The notes below the pieces were generated by a model that did not search any database, had not been told where the DNA came from, and worked only from the letters and a program-made list of their open reading frames with translations. A program made the position numbers and the translations under genes. Positions 1-7,647 of a DNA stretch of 20,294 nt are shown here, one piece after another; within the stretch, counting starts at the first letter, position 1, and each line of letters opens with the position of its first letter. Origin of the DNA: JANXQE01 sp035651635 (GTDB lineage: Bacteria; Verrucomicrobiota; Verrucomicrobiia; Limisphaerales; UBA8199); assembly GCA_035651635.1 (NCBI GenBank), contig DASRFK010000042.1, positions 1 through 20,294 of the forward strand, in the 5' to 3' direction.

Positions 1-110
1 CGTGCGCCACTGCACTCAAACGGGCCAGCGCTAAGTATCGCCGCGCCGGCCGACGCGCCACCGAGCCGCAGCAGGAAATCGCGCCGCGAAACACGCCGGG
101 TAACCTTCAT
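1..110 (-). CDS. Tat-exported protein, N-terminus only (runs off left edge)
   Basis: Only the first 36 or so codons are in the window. Translation from the ATG at 110 gives MKVTRRVSRRDFLLRLGGAS followed by an Ala/Gly-rich hydrophobic stretch. This is a twin-arginine (Tat) signal peptide: an S-R-R-x-F-L motif, then an h-region. The ATG overlaps the stop codon of the upstream GH172-type gene as ATGA, so the two are probably translationally coupled. In Verrucomicrobiota and Planctomycetota such leaders commonly precede Gfo/Idh/MocA oxidoreductases, sulfatases or DUF1501 proteins, but nothing beyond the leader is visible, so the function cannot be called. Being last in a sugar-uptake and glycosidase cluster suggests an exported carbohydrate-related enzyme (inference). 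Confidence 0.75.
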   Translation of the reverse strand, partial: MKVTRRVSRRDFLLRLGGASAGAAILSAGPFECSGA

Positions 111-2158
111 GGTATCACCGGTTCAAGCTTCACGTAGTCCAGGCCGGACATGTAATTTTTGATTGCCTTGTCATTAGCCCCGAGCACCTCGATCGTGAGC
201 TTGTGTTGGCCGGCGCTGAGTTCGCGCTGGCCAAAGCGGAGCAGCCCGCTGGCGACAACCGACGAATGATAAAGGTCTAAAGGTTCACCAAGCTTTTGCC
301 CGTCCAGGTAAAGTTGAACAATACCATAATCGGGGGCCTTGGTCAGCTGCAGGCCCAGCCTGTAAGTGCCGGCTTTGGCGACCGGCAATGCCAGGTCCAG
401 TTTGTCGCCGGGCTTGGCGTTGATCCACCACAGGTGCGCGTCTCCGCTCCAGGATTCGCCAAAGCCAGTCATGTCCTGCTCTTGCGGGTCGCCGCCGGTT
501 TTGGACAAAACCTTGAGACTTTCGCCTTCAAGGACATCTTTCGCTTTGACGCTCTGCACGGGAGTCCAATAGCCAACGCGCTCGTTCAAGGCGACCGGGG
601 CATAGGGATCTTTGCCATCGGCGGACAAGTACCAGTAGGCCATCGCGGCGTACAAAGTCGGGCGCTGATTTGGATAATATTTTTCGAGGTCGCCTTCAAA
701 ACCAGTATGGAAGGGCACATTGTCCGGGATGTGCCAGCGGTTGACCGAGATGTGCCCGCGGCTGTTCCCATCGTTATGGGTCTGATTATGAAAAGCGTGC
801 TGGAACAAACCCGGATCGGACCAGGCGTATCCGAAATAATCCTCCGAGCCCGTACCGAAAGTGGAAGGGAATTTCTCGCCGTCCACAAAGAACTTCTCAT
901 CGCCCTCGCCCCACCAGCCACCCCGCGGGTTCCAAATGTGCAACATCATGCCGACGAACCGGCCGGAGCCTTCGGTCTTGAGCACCGGCCAATCGATCTG
1001 GCGGTCGGGGGCGGTCGGCAGAAACGCATCGCGATGCCACTTGGCATGGAACCTGGCCAATTGCTCGAGCGGACGTGAAAGAGGCGAATGGGTTATTTCA
1101 AAGGTGACTCGGCGCGCGATATTGGTTCCATTGTTGACGAGCTGGATTTTAGCTTCTTTGCCAAAGGGCATGTACCAGTTGCAGTACCACCAACCGTCGT
1201 CCGTCAAGCCAAGCGTGTATGAGCGATAACGATTGGCGCCCGGCGCGGTGCCGAAAAAATCGCCGAGCGGAGCCCAAACGGCCGGTTGCTTTTCGCCATC
1301 CCAGTTGATCTGCAGGCAAAGCTCGCGTAAGAAGTCCAGGTCGGCCGGCGCGGCGGGCAGGTCCAGTTTTACCCGAATTCCCTTCAGCGCACGGGGGCCT
1401 TTGAGGGTGACCACATTGGCATGGCTGCCAGGGCGCGCTTCGATTGTTCGCTGCAGCACTCGATCCTCGGAGCTTTTTTGAACCACACCGCCATTGTTGA
1501 GGAGGACGTCAGCCTGGTCGAGCGCGGCCAGATCTTCCGGGCCAAGTTCCCGTTTAAAGGTCGGGACCTGGGTTCCTTTAGGAAAGGTCTCGTAAACGAA
1601 ATGGAAGTAAGCGCCCCAGCCTTTATCCGCAACGATCTTGCACGATTTTTGATAGGGGATCGGCGTGTAATTATTCCAGCCGCGAGCAACGGTATGCACG
1701 AGGGTTTTGCGGGTGAATGGCTCATTTTTGCCGTCAAAATATCCTTTAAACGGCAAGTCAATGACCGGCTCGGCGGCGCCATCGAGGTAAATGCGGACGT
1801 GGCCTTCCTGCGGCATGGCCGACCAGGTCCGCCAGATGCATCCGGGACCTTCCATCTCGGCCATAACTTCCTTGTCTCCTTCGCGTCGGATAATGCCGTT
1901 ACCATCGCCATTGGCGTCCCAATTGAGGTACCTGTCAGTCGCCGCGTCGTATCGGCTTTTGCGATCGTAACTGGACCACTGGGCGCACTGATCGCCCGGA
2001 GCGGGTAAAGTCGCCAGGTACTCGAGGTCGGTGATGCGATGAACGAGATCGACGTAGGATAATGCCTGGGGTTGCGCTGGGGCTGACGGCGACACCGTGA
2101 AGGCGCCGAAACAAGCAAGGATCAAAAGGCTCGAACGAAGCAGAAAATGGCTTTTCAT
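107..2158 (-). CDS. Secreted DUF2961 / GH172-type glycoside hydrolase
   Basis: 683-residue protein with an N-terminal signal peptide (MKSHFLLRSSLLILACFGAF, then an A-P-A-Q region). I chose the ATG at 2158 over a GTG 54 bases upstream because it starts exactly at the signal peptide and leaves only four bases after the stop of the upstream sugar-binding gene. The body carries DUF2961 signatures: W-Y-C-N-W-Y-M-P-F before residue 350, and WWGEGDEKFFVDGEKFPSTF followed by GTGSEDYFG around residues 415-445. DUF2961 is now family GH172, with alpha-fructofuranosidase, difructose-anhydride and arabinofuranosidase activities. The glutamates of WWGEGD (about 418) and GSEDYF (about 439) are 21 apart, matching my memory of the catalytic pair. 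The last 140 residues look like a beta-sandwich carbohydrate-binding domain. It probably frees furanose sugars for the adjacent ABC transporter; the exact substrate is not deducible. Confidence 0.88.
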   Translation of the reverse strand: MKSHFLLRSSLLILACFGAFTVSPSAPAQPQALSYVDLVHRITDLEYLATLPAPGDQCAQWSSYDRKSRYDAATDRYLNWDANGDGNGIIRREGDKEVMAEMEGPGCIWRTWSAMPQEGHVRIYLDGAAEPVIDLPFKGYFDGKNEPFTRKTLVHTVARGWNNYTPIPYQKSCKIVADKGWGAYFHFVYETFPKGTQVPTFKRELGPEDLAALDQADVLLNNGGVVQKSSEDRVLQRTIEARPGSHANVVTLKGPRALKGIRVKLDLPAAPADLDFLRELCLQINWDGEKQPAVWAPLGDFFGTAPGANRYRSYTLGLTDDGWWYCNWYMPFGKEAKIQLVNNGTNIARRVTFEITHSPLSRPLEQLARFHAKWHRDAFLPTAPDRQIDWPVLKTEGSGRFVGMMLHIWNPRGGWWGEGDEKFFVDGEKFPSTFGTGSEDYFGYAWSDPGLFQHAFHNQTHNDGNSRGHISVNRWHIPDNVPFHTGFEGDLEKYYPNQRPTLYAAMAYWYLSADGKDPYAPVALNERVGYWTPVQSVKAKDVLEGESLKVLSKTGGDPQEQDMTGFGESWSGDAHLWWINAKPGDKLDLALPVAKAGTYRLGLQLTKAPDYGIVQLYLDGQKLGEPLDLYHSSVVASGLLRFGQRELSAGQHKLTIEVLGANDKAIKNYMSGLDYVKLEPVIP

Positions 2159-2162
2159 GGGA

Positions 2163-3149
2163 TTAATCCAAAGCGCGGCCGCCCTGGGCGATAGTTTCCT
2201 GGTCAAAGACACGGGAACCGAGCACGATTTTTTTCGGGACAGTCTCGCCTTGGAGGATTTTTAAGGCGGTGTCAATGGCTTCGGCGCCGCCGGTGGGATA
2301 TTGGAAGGTCGCGCTGAGGATGCCTTGTTGCACATAGGCGACGCCTTCCTGGGGCAAGGCGTCGATCCCTACGAAGAGCATTTCTTTTTCACGTCCGGCG
2401 GCTTTGGCGGCGAGGTAAGCGCCGTGCGCGCCGGGATCGTTATGGGCATAGACACAATCGATTTTGTTGAACCGGGCCAAAGCGCTCTCCATTTCCTGGC
2501 GCGCGTCGGGTTCGAGCCATTTCATGTCAGCGTCGAAGACGATTTCGAGGCTGGTGCCCGCAATGGCTTCACGAAATCCGCTGTCGCGATCTTGCCCCGG
2601 AATGGAGGTCATCAGCCCTTTGAGCTCGACAACTTTTCCTTTGCCTCCGAGCTTTTTGACAATCCATTCCCCGGCGGCGTGCCCGATTTTCTTGTTGTCC
2701 GCTCCAATAAAGCACGAGTACTTGTCGCCGAGGACTGCGCGGTCCAGGACGATGACGGGTATGCCGGCGTCCATAGCTTTGGCCACCGGTTCGGTTAAGG
2801 GCTGGGCCTCTTTAGGGCTAATGATGATCAGGTCGACCCCGGCGCTGACGAATTCTTCCAGGTGCGCCCGTTGTTTCAAGGTATCGTTCTGAGCATCCTT
2901 AAAAATCACCTGCAGGTTGGGATGCTTATCAGCCGCGGCTTTGATCTGGGCGTTCATCTCGACGCGCCAGGGCTCGCCCAAATTGCACTGGCTCATGCCG
3001 ATGGTGTAACTGGACTTGGGCTTCCTGGTGGTCGAATCGCTTTTGGGGGTTGATTCAGGTTCGGATTTACCACACCCGCTAAGAAGCAATCCAGCTACAG
3101 TGACACCCGAAAATAGAACGGCCAGCAGAGGGTTTTTGCAGTGCGGCAT
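2163..3149 (-). CDS. Ribose/sugar-type ABC transporter substrate-binding lipoprotein
   Basis: 328-residue periplasmic-binding protein of the RbsB-like family (Peripla_BP_4). From the ATG at 3149 it begins MPHCKNPLLAVLFSG and reaches a lipobox LLLSGC, with Cys26 as the predicted lipidated residue. A GTG 63 bases upstream would put 21 extra residues before the lipoprotein signal, so it was rejected. An AAGGG lies about nine bases before the ATG, one of the few Shine-Dalgarno-like sites in the window. Family motifs include IGMSQCNLGEPWRVEMN, GVDLIIISPKEAQPLTE, AGIPVIVLDR and the hinge-region FIGADNKKIGHAAGEW. It should capture a monosaccharide and deliver it to the RbsC-like permease encoded upstream. 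The GH172-type gene follows after four bases, so they are co-transcribed. The sugar cannot be told from sequence; ribose, arabinose, fructose and galactose relatives all look alike. Confidence 0.9.
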   Translation of the reverse strand: MPHCKNPLLAVLFSGVTVAGLLLSGCGKSEPESTPKSDSTTRKPKSSYTIGMSQCNLGEPWRVEMNAQIKAAADKHPNLQVIFKDAQNDTLKQRAHLEEFVSAGVDLIIISPKEAQPLTEPVAKAMDAGIPVIVLDRAVLGDKYSCFIGADNKKIGHAAGEWIVKKLGGKGKVVELKGLMTSIPGQDRDSGFREAIAGTSLEIVFDADMKWLEPDARQEMESALARFNKIDCVYAHNDPGAHGAYLAAKAAGREKEMLFVGIDALPQEGVAYVQQGILSATFQYPTGGAEAIDTALKILQGETVPKKIVLGSRVFDQETIAQGGRALD

Positions 3150-3526
3150 AAGTGTGAGCCCTTGATAGCCCTTTGAGAGGAGCTTGAAAAGTGATTTTTG
3201 GAAAAGGTGCACCGCGGAAAGCCACGGCTTGTACGGATAAAAAAGAAACGGACTGAGAGCGTGTTTTAAAAATACCGACTGGGGCCTGGCCGTATGGGGT
3301 TTGGAGTCCCGCCTTCAGGCGGCCCGGTGCCAAACCGCCTGAAGGCGGGACTCCGAACCGAATTCTAAACGCGCTCTGAGGATCCTGCGCAGCGTTCTCG
3401 CCTGCTGTACCGCCGACTTTCAGTCGGTAGGCCTTCCCGTGCAAACGCGCCAGCCACAGCTAAATTAGGGGCCTCAGATCGGATTTCGGTCTCCTTTCGG
3501 ATTTCGGCGCCTTCGGCCTTCGGATT
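3150..3526. repeat. Non-coding gap with nested inverted repeats and a TTCGGATTT repeat
   Basis: This 377-bp gap separates the permease gene from the sugar-binding gene, and I see no credible gene in it. It holds a perfect 20-bp inverted repeat (3303-3322 and 3335-3354, 12-base loop; core CCGCCTTCAGGCGG-like). Around it is an outer imperfect inverted repeat, AGAGCGTGTTTTA at about 3256-3269 against TAAACGCGCTCT at 3366-3377. A small hairpin CCGACT-TTC-AGTCGG lies near 3412-3426. At 3479-3528 a degenerate tandem of TTCGGATTT/CCTTCGG units abuts, and slightly overlaps, the permease stop codon. The nested arrangement resembles a REP/REPIN-like non-autonomous element. The strong stem could also affect how much sugar-binding-protein mRNA is made relative to permease mRNA. 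Confidence 0.8.
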
Positions 3527-4588
3527 TTACTTCCTGCGCCTCTGAGCGAGGACGGCCACCACAATAATCACTCCAGTCAACATCAGGCGGCTGGCTTCGG
3601 GGACGGCATTGATGCTCAGAATTTTGTCCAGGTAGCCAATGGTAAGTGTGCCGAGCAAAGTGAGTCCAATCCCGCCGCGACCGCCGCTCAAAGTGGTTCC
3701 GCCGATCACGACGATGGCGATGGCGGTTAATTCGTACCCGGCTCCGGCTTCAGGATCGCCCTGTTGTTCCTGAGCCGCCTGACAAATGCCGGCTACCGCG
3801 GCCATCAACCCGCTGGCGGAGTAAGCCAGCACCTTGGTCAGTTTGACGGGGACGCCCGATAAGCGAGCGGCTTCCTCGTTTCCACCAATGGCATATATGT
3901 AACGGCCAAAACAATGCCGCGAGAGGAGCACCCAGGTTAGCCCGGCGCAAACCAGGAAGATGACGCTTACCACGGCCAGGTGGCCGTGCAGGATTCGGTT
4001 GTCGATCAAACGGAAGACGCCGGGCACATCGACATACCGATACGTGCCGTCAGGGTTCTTTACGGCGGTCGAAACCTTCATTCCGCCGGAAATCGTTTTG
4101 GCCAGGCCGCGCGCGAAAACCATCATCGCCAGAGTGGCGATAAACGGCTGGATTCCCCACCAGGCGGTGACGCCACCGGCAACAGCTCCGCAAATCATTC
4201 CGACCAGCAAAGAAACCGGCAGCGAGAGCCAGGGCGACCAGCCCAAGTGGATGCTCATCAGCGAAAAGCTGACGGCGACCAAGGCCAGGACGCTGCCGAC
4301 GGCCAAATCGATGCCACCGCTGATGATGACCAAAGTCAGACCGCAGGCCAGGATGCCGTAAACGGACGCCTGGCGAAGCGCGTCGCGGTGCGTGTCGGTC
4401 TTCAAAAATGCTCCATTGCCATTGAACACAATGCCGAGCAACAGAACGAAAAGCAGCGCTACCAACGCGCGAGTGGCCGGAATACTCCATAGCTGGGCAA
4501 GCAAGTTGCCTCCGGGCTGTGGTCGCTGAGCGGGAGCCGAGGGTTTCGGGCCAGGGATTTCGCTCTGGCTAGGCAACGCCTGGCTCAT
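3527..4588 (-). CDS. Ribose/sugar-type ABC transporter permease (RbsC-like)
   Basis: 353-residue inner-membrane permease of the branched-chain amino acid/ribose type (BPD_transp_2). After a Pro/Gln-rich cytoplasmic leader of about 30 residues it has roughly eight to ten hydrophobic segments. Family landmarks are GLTLVIISGGIDLAVGSVLA, GIQPFIATLAMMVFARGLA, YAIGGNEEAARLSGVPVK and VVIGGTTLSGGRGGIG, all characteristic of RbsC/XylH-type permeases. The start is the ATG at 4588; only a weak GAGAGG lies upstream. It pairs with the sugar-binding lipoprotein downstream on the same strand, though 377 bp of repeats lie between. The usual RbsA-like ATPase is not in the window: the gene upstream is proS, and downstream come GH172 and a Tat protein. 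It may lie beyond the left edge or elsewhere in the genome. Confidence 0.9.
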   Translation of the reverse strand: MSQALPSQSEIPGPKPSAPAQRPQPGGNLLAQLWSIPATRALVALLFVLLLGIVFNGNGAFLKTDTHRDALRQASVYGILACGLTLVIISGGIDLAVGSVLALVAVSFSLMSIHLGWSPWLSLPVSLLVGMICGAVAGGVTAWWGIQPFIATLAMMVFARGLAKTISGGMKVSTAVKNPDGTYRYVDVPGVFRLIDNRILHGHLAVVSVIFLVCAGLTWVLLSRHCFGRYIYAIGGNEEAARLSGVPVKLTKVLAYSASGLMAAVAGICQAAQEQQGDPEAGAGYELTAIAIVVIGGTTLSGGRGGIGLTLLGTLTIGYLDKILSINAVPEASRLMLTGVIIVVAVLAQRRRK

Positions 4589-4632
4589 ATTCGATTGCGA
4601 AGCCTGGCCTCTCAGATCCTCGCGTCAATCGA

Positions 4633-4666
4633 CCATTGGCAATTGACGATCGGCAATTGGCAATTC
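4633..4666. repeat. Short GGCAATTG repeat between permease and proS
   Basis: The 90-bp gap between the proS stop and the permease start contains repeated TTGGCAATTG units: a copy, a six-base GACGATC-like spacer, then GGCAATTGGCAATT. Because CAATTG is self-complementary the copies can also pair as a hairpin. This could be a weak terminator for proS or a short intergenic repeat. No run of T follows on the minus strand. Confidence 0.45.
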
Positions 4667-4678
4667 TCAGATTCCAAC

Positions 4679-6394
4679 TCACTTCCCCTGTTCGATCAAC
4701 TCCATCACTCGCGCCACAACTTCCTCCCCCTTGACTGCCACCAGTGTCCCGGCACGCGGCTTGAGCTCAACTTCGCCTTTGGCCAGGGATTTCTCACCTA
4801 TCGCAATCCGGATCGGAAAGCCGACCAATTCGGAGTCCTTGAACTTCACGCCGGGGCGTTCATTACGGTCATCCAGGATCACATCCACGCCGCGAGTGGT
4901 GAGTTCATTATAGATGGCCTCGGCGCGTTTCATGACCTCGCTTTCTGGCGCAACCGAGAGAGGGGTGATACAAACAATATAGGGAGCCACGCTGAGCGGC
5001 CAGACGATGCCGTTGTCGTCGTGGCTCTGTTCGATCACCGCTTGCAAAGTGCGCGTCACGCCAATCCCGTAACATCCCATGATGGCCGGCTGTTGTTTGC
5101 CCGATTCATCCAGGAACAAGGCCTTCAAGGCGACGCTGTATTTCGTTCCCAGTTTGAAGACATGGCCGACTTCGATCGCGCGCTGCACCTTGAGGGGTTT
5201 GCCACACTTGGCGCAAGGTTCGCCCGGTTGCACAATGCGCAGGTCGGCCCATTGTTTGACGACGATATCGCGGCCAATGTCGACGTTTCGGAAATGGAAT
5301 CCATCTTCATTGGCGCCCGTGGTCATGCCATCGGCCTTGCGCAATCGTTCGTCCGCGTAGACTGCATGGGCGCTGACGCCGACCGCGCCCAGGCTGCCGG
5401 GATGCGCCCCCAGCGCTTCAAAGATCTCCGGCGGCTCGGCCGCCCGGAAGGTCGTGGTGCCAAGCGTCCCGGCCAATTTAGCCTCATTAAGTTGATCGTC
5501 GCCCCGAATCAGGATCAGCACAGGCTTGCTTTCAACGATATAAACAAGCGTTTTGATCTGACGCTCCGCCGGCACCGAGTGAGGCGTGCGAGTCAAGGCT
5601 TCGATCGTCACGACTCCAGGCGTGGCGAATTTCTCCACAGCGGGGGATGGCCCGCTTGGGGCAGTCGAGCCCGGCGCGGCGCTGGTCGCCTTCTCGACGT
5701 TGGCCGCATATTCACAGGCCTCGCAGAAAACCACTTCGTTTTCACCCGTTTCGGCCGGGACCATGAATTCATGGGAGAATTTACCCCCCATCACGCCGGT
5801 GTCGGCTTCAACCGCGATCGTCTTCAGACCGCAGCGCTTAAAAATGCGCGCGTAGGCATCGTACATCTTGCGGTAGCTTTCCTGGGCCGACTCGTCGAGG
5901 GCGTCAAAGCTATAGGCATCTTTCATGATGAATTCTTTGGCCCGCATCAGGCCAAAGCGCGGGCGGATTTCATCGCGAAACTTGGTTTGAATCTGGTAAA
6001 AATTCTTCGGCATCTGCCGGTAGGAACTAATTTCCCCGGACACCAGCGTAGTGATTACTTCCTCATGCGTAGGTCCCAGCACCCATTCCTTTTTGGCGCG
6101 GTCGCGGGCCTTAAAAAGCACGTCCACCATAATGTCGTAGCGGCCGCTCTGCTGCCAAAGCTCCGGAGGCTGCAGCGCGGGCATCAACACTTCAAGCGCT
6201 CCCGCTCGGTTCATTTCTTCGCGCACAATCTGCTCAACCTTCCTTAAAGCCCGCAATCCCAACGGCAGAAAGGTATACAAGCCGCCGGTCAACTTTCGGA
6301 TCAGGCCAGCTCGCAATAGCAGCTTATGCGAGATAATCTCGGCTTCCGCCGGGGTTTCTTTCAATGTTGGAATCAATGTCTGTGACCAACGCAT
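4679..6394 (-). CDS. proS: Prolyl-tRNA synthetase, bacterial type
   Basis: 571-residue class II aminoacyl-tRNA synthetase that charges tRNA-Pro in the cytoplasm; E. coli ProRS is 572 residues by memory. The ATG at 6394 (MRWSQTLIPTLKETPAEAEI) matches the family N-terminus. An upstream alternative would add 21 residues of no similarity, so it was rejected. Visible landmarks are KLTGGLYTFLPLGLRALRKV, the motif 2 region RDEIRPRFGLMRAKEFIMKD around residue 140, the YbaK-like editing insertion roughly 225-390, motif 3 GCYGIGVTRTLQAVIEQ, and a C-terminal anticodon-binding domain. Two CxxC pairs (CEAC near 225, CAKC near 393) bracket the insertion and could hold a metal. It is a single housekeeping gene, probably independent of the sugar cluster. 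Confidence 0.97.
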   Translation of the reverse strand: MRWSQTLIPTLKETPAEAEIISHKLLLRAGLIRKLTGGLYTFLPLGLRALRKVEQIVREEMNRAGALEVLMPALQPPELWQQSGRYDIMVDVLFKARDRAKKEWVLGPTHEEVITTLVSGEISSYRQMPKNFYQIQTKFRDEIRPRFGLMRAKEFIMKDAYSFDALDESAQESYRKMYDAYARIFKRCGLKTIAVEADTGVMGGKFSHEFMVPAETGENEVVFCEACEYAANVEKATSAAPGSTAPSGPSPAVEKFATPGVVTIEALTRTPHSVPAERQIKTLVYIVESKPVLILIRGDDQLNEAKLAGTLGTTTFRAAEPPEIFEALGAHPGSLGAVGVSAHAVYADERLRKADGMTTGANEDGFHFRNVDIGRDIVVKQWADLRIVQPGEPCAKCGKPLKVQRAIEVGHVFKLGTKYSVALKALFLDESGKQQPAIMGCYGIGVTRTLQAVIEQSHDDNGIVWPLSVAPYIVCITPLSVAPESEVMKRAEAIYNELTTRGVDVILDDRNERPGVKFKDSELVGFPIRIAIGEKSLAKGEVELKPRAGTLVAVKGEEVVARVMELIEQGK

Positions 6395-6697
6395 ATGAGC
6401 TGCGCAGTGTGCAGAGGCGAAGAGAGGTTGGCCAGTCGGAAGTGGGGGCGGCGCCAAACCCCGCCAAAATCTGAAATCCGAAGGTCGAAATCCGAAGGAT
6501 TCGAAATCCGAATCCCCTGCGTCCGCCAGTCACAACGCAGCAAAAACATAGGCGCAAGAGAACGCGAGGATCTAAACCGGACCCGTTTGTTCCCTTTGCG
6601 TTCCTTTGCGGCTACAATTCGGGTTTCGGTTTTCGGCCTTCCTTCGGATTTCGGCCTTCGGAATTCGGATTTTCCGCCCCGGGTGGCGGGGCCGGGT
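6395..6697. repeat. Repeat-filled intergenic gap with a 33-bp inverted repeat
   Basis: The 303 bp between the FAH-family stop and the proS start carry no credible gene. Positions 6466-6498 (units of AAATCCGAAGG) and 6641-6673 (units of CCTTCGGATTT) form an inverted repeat matching at 30 of 33 positions by my count, 142 bp apart. Inside it is a second, weaker inverted pair: GGCGCAAGAGAACGCGAGGA near 6552-6571 against CCTTTGCGTTCCTTTGCGGC near 6593-6612. The same TTCGGATTT sequence recurs at 3479-3528. The proS promoter must lie in or near this gap, but I could not pick a convincing -35/-10 pair. Confidence 0.8.
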
Positions 6698-7453
6698 CTA
6701 CTTCACGCCATTGACCAGCGGGGCGAGTCCCTGAATCCTAACCTCGAGCCGATCACCCGACTCAATCGGCCCCACACCGCTGGGCGTGCCGGTGAGAATG
6801 ACGTCGCCGGGCAGCAAAGTCATGTTGGTCGAAACAAAACTGACCAACCGGAAGCAATCGAAGATTAGCTGGCGTGTGTTCGAGTTCTGGCGCAGTTGAC
6901 CGTTTTGGAAGAGCTGAATCGTCAGCTCATGGGGATCGATCTTAGTTTCGACAAACGGCCCGAGCGGAGTGAACGTGTCGAACGATTTGGCCCGGGTCCA
7001 TTGGCTTTCCCCGTTTTGAATAGTGCGGTCGCTAATGTCCTGCGCGGCGGTGTATCCGTAAATGTAACGGGCGGCAGCGGCGGGAGTCACGTTGCGCACG
7101 CGGCGCCCAATGACGATGGCCAGCTCGGCTTCGTAGTCCGTGCGGTGATTCGGAAAAGGGACCTCGATTTTACCGCCGTCGCAGAGCAAGGAAGTAGTTG
7201 CCTTGAGCCAGAAGAGTGGTTCCTTGGGCAAAGGCTTATTGGATTCGCGCGCATGGTCGGCATAATTCAAGCCCACCGCGATAATCTTGGTCGGCGCTAC
7301 CGGCGTGAGCGTGCGAACCCCTTTGACTTTGATTGGCTTCTTTTCAAAAGAAGGCGAGCCAAAAGGATCTCCCTGGAGCCGAAACACTTCGCCATCGACG
7401 ACCTTGGCGAAAAAGATTTCGTCACCTTGCTGGAATCGACCAATGGCTGCCAT
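6698..7453 (-). CDS. Fumarylacetoacetate hydrolase (FAH)-family enzyme
   Basis: 251-residue cytoplasmic enzyme of the FAH/HpcE family, which cleaves acylpyruvates or isomerises/decarboxylates related keto-acids using a divalent metal. A short DUF2437-like N-terminal domain (IGRFQQGDEIFFAKVVDGEV, then L-x-G-D-P-F) is followed by the core: KIIAVGLNYADHARESNKP, metal ligands in DYEAELAIVIG and AQDISDRTIQ, KSFDTFTPLGP, and LLPGDVILTGTPSGVGP. I chose the ATG at 7453, directly before the conserved N-terminus; longer starts at 7498 or 7591 add unconserved residues. It is divergent from a UxuA-like dehydratase gene. FAH-family members act on 2,4-diketo-3-deoxy sugar acids in non-phosphorylative fucose/rhamnose pathways, so a sugar-acid role is possible, but the exact substrate is unknown. 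Confidence 0.9.
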   Translation of the reverse strand: MAAIGRFQQGDEIFFAKVVDGEVFRLQGDPFGSPSFEKKPIKVKGVRTLTPVAPTKIIAVGLNYADHARESNKPLPKEPLFWLKATTSLLCDGGKIEVPFPNHRTDYEAELAIVIGRRVRNVTPAAAARYIYGYTAAQDISDRTIQNGESQWTRAKSFDTFTPLGPFVETKIDPHELTIQLFQNGQLRQNSNTRQLIFDCFRLVSFVSTNMTLLPGDVILTGTPSGVGPIESGDRLEVRIQGLAPLVNGVK

Positions 7454-7647
7454 AGGCGCCAGAGGTGTACCAAATCCACCGGGCGGCTCGCAAGGCATAA
7501 AGAGCTTTGACTTTAGGTCGGACAGGACTGAGCCGTCCGAGCGGCGCTGGCCGGGAACGTCATTGTGTTCCTGTTCACGACCGTCACTCAATCGGCTTGT
7601 AACCGACTAACCCGCTTCGCACACTGGGAAAGCGACCCTGCGAACTC
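7454..7647. promoter_or_regulatory. Divergent intergenic region between FAH-family and UxuA-like genes
   Basis: This gap of about 190 bp separates two genes transcribed away from each other, so it must contain promoters for both if the start choices are right. I found no convincing promoter hexamers and no clear operator. Part of it remains open in frame with the FAH-family gene, so a longer N-terminus cannot be fully excluded. Confidence 0.4.

Noticed and set aside
296..1078. 260-codon open frame on the plus strand
   Set aside because: It is antisense to the GH172-type gene and has no family features.
4595..6247. 550-codon open frame on the plus strand
   Set aside because: It lies entirely antisense to proS, has no recognisable motif, and arises from codon bias in high-GC sequence. 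The proS reading has every family landmark.
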